Shown here piece by piece: positions 18,244 through 21,904 of a stretch of DNA of 21,904 bases. The position numbers were made by a program, and so were the translations under genes. The notes beneath the pieces are model-generated. The model saw nothing but the letters and a program-made list of their open reading frames with translations, was not told the origin of the DNA and did not search any database. Every line of letters starts with the position of its first letter. Position 1 is the first letter of the stretch. This DNA comes from Bacteroidales bacterium UBA1253 (GTDB taxonomy: Bacteria > Bacteroidota > Bacteroidia > Bacteroidales > Paludibacteraceae): assembly GCA_002308815.1 (NCBI GenBank), contig DBVX01000073.1, forward strand, positions 1 to 21,904, written 5' to 3'.

Positions 18244-19428
18244 CAGGGTGGATAGCATGATTTTGATATCCAACAGAAGAGACATATTCTCCATGTAGGC
18301 TACATCGTAGTTCAGACGGCGGATCATCTTCTCCATCGTGTCCGTGTATCCCACGCGGATAGGCCCCCAACTGGTCAGTCCCGGACGTATCTTGTACAGC
18401 AGGCAGTAGTATGGAGCCTGTTGCTCGATTAGGCGGACAAAATAGGGACGTTCGGGACGCGGTCCGACAAACGACATATCGCCTCTCAACACGTTCCATA
18501 TCTGCGGAAGCTCGTCCAACCGATACTTACGCATCCAATATCCTATAGGGGTCACGCGGATGTCGTCTTTGCGGCTCAATTGGGGCATACCCTCTTCTTC
18601 CGCATCCTCAATCATCGTGCGGAACTTGTAAATCCGAAAAGGCTGGCCGTGCAAACCGATGCGCTCTTGTGTATAGAACACCGGTCCCTTGGATGACCAC
18701 CAAACCAAAACTGACAGCAGGGCATACAAAGGGCTGAATGCCACAAGGCATACTATCGAAGCCGATATGTCGAATGCTCGCTTAATGCATACCTCACTAT
18801 CGCTCATGTTAAGATCGGTGATACACACCAATGCCTCATCGTCCAGAGTCCTGATTTGGGCTGCACCCGTCAGCAGGTCATATACACGAGGACGGATATA
18901 AATGGGTTTTCCGGTAGGGTAGGCATCGCGAATCTGCCTGTACAATTCTGCCTCATCTCCTGTAGGCGGGTCTATCACAATAATGTCTTCGTACCCGTTA
19001 TATAACCTGCTGAAACGGCGTACTGCCCAACGGCAGGCGTAACTGATGCCGAACTGCAAAACGAACATCACCACCAATGATACCAGATACCGTTGGTAAT
19101 CGGTCACATGGTCATCTATAATGATGATGAAGAATGCACCAAGTGAGATAATTGCAGCACTCACAAAAGTGGTCAGGAACCCCCTTGAACGTGAACGCTT
19201 GAACGGATGAAGGTAATAGCCGGAAAGATAATACACGGCAAGGCATCCCAACGGGTACAGCAGAAGAGGCTTATAGAAATCAAATGCGGGAATCAAAACA
19301 CCCTCCACTGAAAACACCCTGCCTTCATATACTATCCACCGGAACAACAGAAACAGCAGCCACACCAATTCTGCTGACAGTATGTCAGACAGTATGAAAC
19401 GGAATTGTTGTCTGCGGTAATTACTCAT
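18214..19428 (-). CDS. Polyprenyl-phosphate hexose-1-phosphate transferase (WbaP/PglC-type sugar transferase)
   Basis: This enzyme class moves a sugar-1-phosphate from a nucleotide sugar to undecaprenyl phosphate, the first step of O-antigen, capsule or exopolysaccharide assembly at the inner membrane. Four hydrophobic segments lie at about residues 14-30, 52-70, 84-104 and 114-132. A short central region (147-205) follows, then the catalytic domain from about 214 with its membrane-inserted helix (KRAFDISASIVCLVAF). Motifs include YKFRTM (267-272), the catalytic Asp-Glu pair in RLDELPQIWNVLRGDMSFVG (D305, E306), GPRPE (322-326) and a C-terminal DIKIMLSTL. At 404 residues it is shorter than the usual 460-480, mainly because the central domain is reduced. 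It begins 20 bases after the M6 peptidase gene, so the two probably form an operon. The sugar is not predictable from sequence. Confidence 0.92.
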   Translation of the reverse strand: MSNYRRQQFRFILSDILSAELVWLLFLLFRWIVYEGRVFSVEGVLIPAFDFYKPLLLYPLGCLAVYYLSGYYLHPFKRSRSRGFLTTFVSAAIISLGAFFIIIIDDHVTDYQRYLVSLVVMFVLQFGISYACRWAVRRFSRLYNGYEDIIVIDPPTGDEAELYRQIRDAYPTGKPIYIRPRVYDLLTGAAQIRTLDDEALVCITDLNMSDSEVCIKRAFDISASIVCLVAFSPLYALLSVLVWWSSKGPVFYTQERIGLHGQPFRIYKFRTMIEDAEEEGMPQLSRKDDIRVTPIGYWMRKYRLDELPQIWNVLRGDMSFVGPRPERPYFVRLIEQQAPYYCLLYKIRPGLTSWGPIRVGYTDTMEKMIRRLNYDVAYMENMSLLLDIKIMLSTLSVLFNGKGQ

Positions 19429-19448
19429 ACCATTCTGATAGATTGCTC

Positions 19449-21659
19449 TTAACGGATGATATTGCCTGTAAGGTCGTAGCGGAATCGGGGGGTGAGGATA
19501 TACACGCGTCCGTCTTCCATCAGCTTGCCGGATGCAGGGTGTCGTGTTGTCTCCTCAACGCCTGTTTCATTATAGGGTTTTGTCTTGTCAAGGAAAAGAA
19601 ACGTCACAACGCCGTCATTCTCATTTATGTCGCGCAGTTCGAAGCGGTTGAATAATGTGACTGATTTGACATTTCCCGACCCGGGGAAAGGTACATCTTC
19701 GCGCGCACTACCCATTGTCGCGGTGGTGTAAGGTGTCTCGCCGGATGCCGTCAGAAGGGTGTAACCAACAGACTCTCCGTTATTCGGAGAATTGTTGTAC
19801 CAGTCGTCTTTGTTGAAGATGATTCGCCATATCAGCATTCCGTGACCCGGTAAGTATCTGTCCCATCCTTTGTATTGCCTGTTTTCAATGTAGTAAACCG
19901 TATCAGCCGTTTCCGCGCCTTCAGAAGGAAGCATACCGTCACGCGTTACCATATACGCGCTCCTGCCGTCAGCTTCAAGTGTGATGGTTTCCCCGTGCTT
20001 GGGAAGGGAGGGGGTCAGCCAGCCAAGATAGTACTTGTCGTATGCAGAGTAATTGCAGGGTGTCTTTCCGTTATTGGTGTAGCAAGCGTAACCCATTATC
20101 GACCAAGACCCCGGCGAGTAATTGAGTATATCATAATAGGAAGATCCGGTCGGCGGATAGTAGTCCGACAATCCCAGCACATGCCCGAACTCGTGGCAGA
20201 ACGTGCCAATCCCTGCCCTTGTCTCGTCAGGACGGAGACAGGCGGAACAGGCGTAATCATTGAGTTGCAGTCCGTCGTATTGGGGGAGCAGATAGTCGTC
20301 TTCCGATTTACAATAATACTCCTTCTGCGCGGTGTAGCCATAGTAGAGATTGCTCATCAGGTCCCAGTTATGAGGCCAGATGGCATTGGCTATGTGTTTG
20401 TCCGCTTCCGAAAAACCCGCGAATAGAATAAACACGAAATCAATAAACCCGTCATGGTTATGGTCATATTGAGTATAGTCCACACCCAACATGTCCGCTT
20501 TGGCAACGGCATCCATCACAAAATCACCGGTATTGACATCAAAACCTCCTGCATCGTTTGCTCCGTAGTACGCCATCTCATGGGGAAGCTCAACCGGTCC
20601 TACTACATCAAACACAGGCACATACTGTCCGTTTGACTGCGAACTGAAATATTCCCTTGCGCTGCCCGTGGCGTTCTGATAGGTGTAGTGCAGAGCGTTT
20701 GCCAGCGAGTCAAACCCCTTGCGGTCGTTTTCTTCGCGAAAGTGCACGTCCTTGAAATTGGCAAGAATAAGCAAGCCTCTTGGTGCAATGTTCTTGTCCC
20801 CTACTGACAGTTTGTCCGTCGGACTTTTCCTGATTGGTTTACAAGTTGCCGGTCGTTTGACACGGGGACGCATCGCCCTGTTGCTGTTGTCATCTATGGA
20901 CGGGGCAGATGCGGCTTTCATGTTACGTGCCGCCTGTCTGGTTTGGTATTTCTCTATCTGCTTGTCATTCATACGGATAGTGTTTTCCAATGTACTGATA
21001 TCGTTCATCAATATTGCCAACCGGTAAGTATCTGCCAATGCCAGTTTCTCGTTCCGTTGCAGGTAGTAAACCGGCTCGTTCTTTCCTAATAGGCGAACCT
21101 GCATCCGGCTCTCCGTGTGTGCCGCCACCTGTTCCAAAAGGCGCAGCGCATCGGCTTCTGGGATGGTCATTACCTCGTGCACACCCTCCGCCTCAAAGCG
21201 GTGGTTGGTACCCTCCGCCTCCACGTAACCTTCGTCAAAGGTCAGCCGGAGCGCGTGTTGGTCTATCGGCGCGGAGCCGTAATAGTAACTCTGCAGAGTC
21301 AGATGCCGGTCATCGGTTACGTAAGCTTGGAGGAAATTTCGCGATGTGTTTCTCTCCGTTTGCAGCAGTTCATGCACATAATGACCAGTTGTTTCGTATG
21401 CGGAGTCACGGTCATAGCGGAAATGACGAAGAAGAGGATCAACTTCTGGCAGCAAGACCTGTAGCAAAGAATCAGAATATGCCCGGGTACGCAAAGCTTG
21501 CACATACGCCAGACTGTCACGCTCATATTTCGCCTTTCGGCGGGCATCAGCCTCCGAACCTCCTCCACAGCTGGTTAATAGAGAGACTGTAAAGATGTAC
21601 AGAACCAATGTTTTATAATATGATGCCAACTCTGTGTCAAATGTTAATAGTCTTCTCAT
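19449..21659 (-). CDS. Lipoprotein-M6 metallopeptidase fusion with a C-terminal sorting-like tail (736 aa)
   Basis: The ATG at 21659 is chosen because the longer frame opens with a TTG (21773) inside the probable -7 promoter box. Residues 1-31 form a lipoprotein signal (TLVLYIFTVSLLTSC, lipobox LTSC, C31 lipidated). Residues about 32-240 resemble a stand-alone Bacteroidales lipoprotein I recall (YERDSLAY, YSDSLLQVLLPEVDPLL, ending in a probable coiled coil). A basic linker spans 245-290. The M6 (immune inhibitor A-like) peptidase region covers about 292-690: RGLLILANF, ATGSAREYFSSQSNGQYVP, a DHNHDGFID calcium-loop-like segment (399-407), zinc site HEFGHVLGLSD (H489, E490, H493, D499) and the Met-turn region WSIMGY. 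Residues 712-736 repeat the tail pattern of the giant protein. It is likely an active secreted protease, first gene of an operon with the sugar transferase. Confidence 0.88.
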   Translation of the reverse strand: MRRLLTFDTELASYYKTLVLYIFTVSLLTSCGGGSEADARRKAKYERDSLAYVQALRTRAYSDSLLQVLLPEVDPLLRHFRYDRDSAYETTGHYVHELLQTERNTSRNFLQAYVTDDRHLTLQSYYYGSAPIDQHALRLTFDEGYVEAEGTNHRFEAEGVHEVMTIPEADALRLLEQVAAHTESRMQVRLLGKNEPVYYLQRNEKLALADTYRLAILMNDISTLENTIRMNDKQIEKYQTRQAARNMKAASAPSIDDNSNRAMRPRVKRPATCKPIRKSPTDKLSVGDKNIAPRGLLILANFKDVHFREENDRKGFDSLANALHYTYQNATGSAREYFSSQSNGQYVPVFDVVGPVELPHEMAYYGANDAGGFDVNTGDFVMDAVAKADMLGVDYTQYDHNHDGFIDFVFILFAGFSEADKHIANAIWPHNWDLMSNLYYGYTAQKEYYCKSEDDYLLPQYDGLQLNDYACSACLRPDETRAGIGTFCHEFGHVLGLSDYYPPTGSSYYDILNYSPGSWSIMGYACYTNNGKTPCNYSAYDKYYLGWLTPSLPKHGETITLEADGRSAYMVTRDGMLPSEGAETADTVYYIENRQYKGWDRYLPGHGMLIWRIIFNKDDWYNNSPNNGESVGYTLLTASGETPYTTATMGSAREDVPFPGSGNVKSVTLFNRFELRDINENDGVVTFLFLDKTKPYNETGVEETTRHPASGKLMEDGRVYILTPRFRYDLTGNIIR

Positions 21660-21770
21660 ACAAAGTTCATTTGTGATAATTTTTCTGACTCCTCTGCACC
21701 CACGAAAACTTCTTTTTCTAAAATCCACAATATGCCTTTTAATGATATAGTCAACGGTGCTGATGCGCCG

Positions 21771-21802
21771 CAAAAGTAGTAAAAATCCGCAAAAACAACT
21801 AA
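21771..21802 (-). promoter_or_regulatory. Promoter of the M6 peptidase-sugar transferase operon
   Basis: Read on the minus strand, TTAG (21802-21799), a 20-base spacer and TACTTTTG (21778-21771) followed by C match the Bacteroides consensus, with one mismatch in the -33 box. Transcription should begin near 21765, giving a leader of about 105 bases. The -7 box covers the TTG codon at 21773, which excludes that codon as the start and supports the ATG at 21659. The spacer equals that of the promoter at 230-261. Confidence 0.6.
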
Positions 21803-21843
21803 CAGAGATTTTTCTTCTTTTTTGTTGTTGGCTGACGAGCCGA

Positions 21844-21861
21844 CGGGATCTCTTGATCCCG
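21844..21861. other. Short hairpin upstream of the M6 operon promoter
   Basis: CGGGATC (21844-21850) and GATCCCG (21855-21861) form a perfect 7-pair stem with a TCTT loop. On the plus strand a T5 run begins 6 bases later, so it resembles a weak plus-strand terminator. No plus-strand gene ends nearby, and it lies about 40 bases beyond the -33 box of the minus-strand promoter. It could be an operator-like site or chance. The rest of 21862-21904 shows nothing recognisable. Confidence 0.25.
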
Positions 21862-21904
21862 CCAATGTTTTTAACATAATGTCAATTATAAGCCATATCA
21901 CCGC

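Noticed and set aside
21660..21773. The 38-residue N-terminal extension of the M6 protein, starting at TTG 21773.
   Set aside because: The TTG lies inside the -7 box of the probable promoter, the extension is basic and has no export character, and starting at 21659 gives a good lipoprotein signal.
21844..21870. Hairpin plus T-run read as a genuine plus-strand terminator of a small RNA.
   Set aside because: No plus-strand promoter or gene can be identified upstream of it, and the T-run is short and offset from the stem.
21656..21901. Minus-strand 81-codon frame upstream of the M6 gene.
   Set aside because: It spans the operon promoter and overlaps the M6 start, has no similarity I recognise, and is cysteine/aromatic-rich in a way typical of AT-rich noncoding DNA.

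Overview
The window looks like a chromosomal segment from a member of the Bacteroidales, probably Prevotella-like or a related host-associated lineage. The main reasons are a full-length SprA/Sov-type translocon gene of the type IX secretion system (T9SS) directly downstream of ruvA, Bacteroidetes-type promoters (TTTG, 20-nt spacer, TAnnTTTG) instead of -35/-10 boxes, poor Shine-Dalgarno sequences, and a giant repetitive surface protein of the sort common in this order. I see no tRNA, rRNA, insertion sequence, integrase or CRISPR array.

Layout. Bases 1-353 hold the possible tail of an upstream gene, a long hairpin, and a near-perfect promoter (230-261). The promoter drives a 2,825-residue Sec-exported modular protein (354-8831) built from about five super-repeats of beta-sandwich and Ig-like modules. 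The gap after it (8832-9086) contains a promoter-like element and a probable 51-residue small protein. Next comes a tightly packed plus-strand block: an unrecognised exported protein (9087-9584), ruvA (9581-10195), sprA (about 10202-17728, with a TTG start) and a NadR-like kinase (17728-18243). The last three junctions are overlaps or a 6-base gap. On the minus strand, converging on this block with a 30-base 3' overlap, is a two-gene operon read from right to left: a lipoprotein/M6-metallopeptidase fusion (21659-19449), then a polyprenyl-phosphate hexose-1-phosphate transferase (19428-18214).

How it may fit together. SprA is the outer-membrane channel of the T9SS. The giant protein and the M6 peptidase flank it and end in the same 25-residue C-terminal pattern, aligned without gaps. 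I infer that both are surface-directed cargo and that the tail is a non-canonical sorting or anchoring signal. The sugar transferase could start the glycan that anchors surface proteins, as WbaP does for A-LPS in Porphyromonas, but this is only an inference. Other points of interest are a G9 homopolymer inside sprA, which could be a slippage switch, the unusual lipobox-plus-tail architecture of the M6 protein, and the AT-rich, differently coded 5' end of the giant gene.
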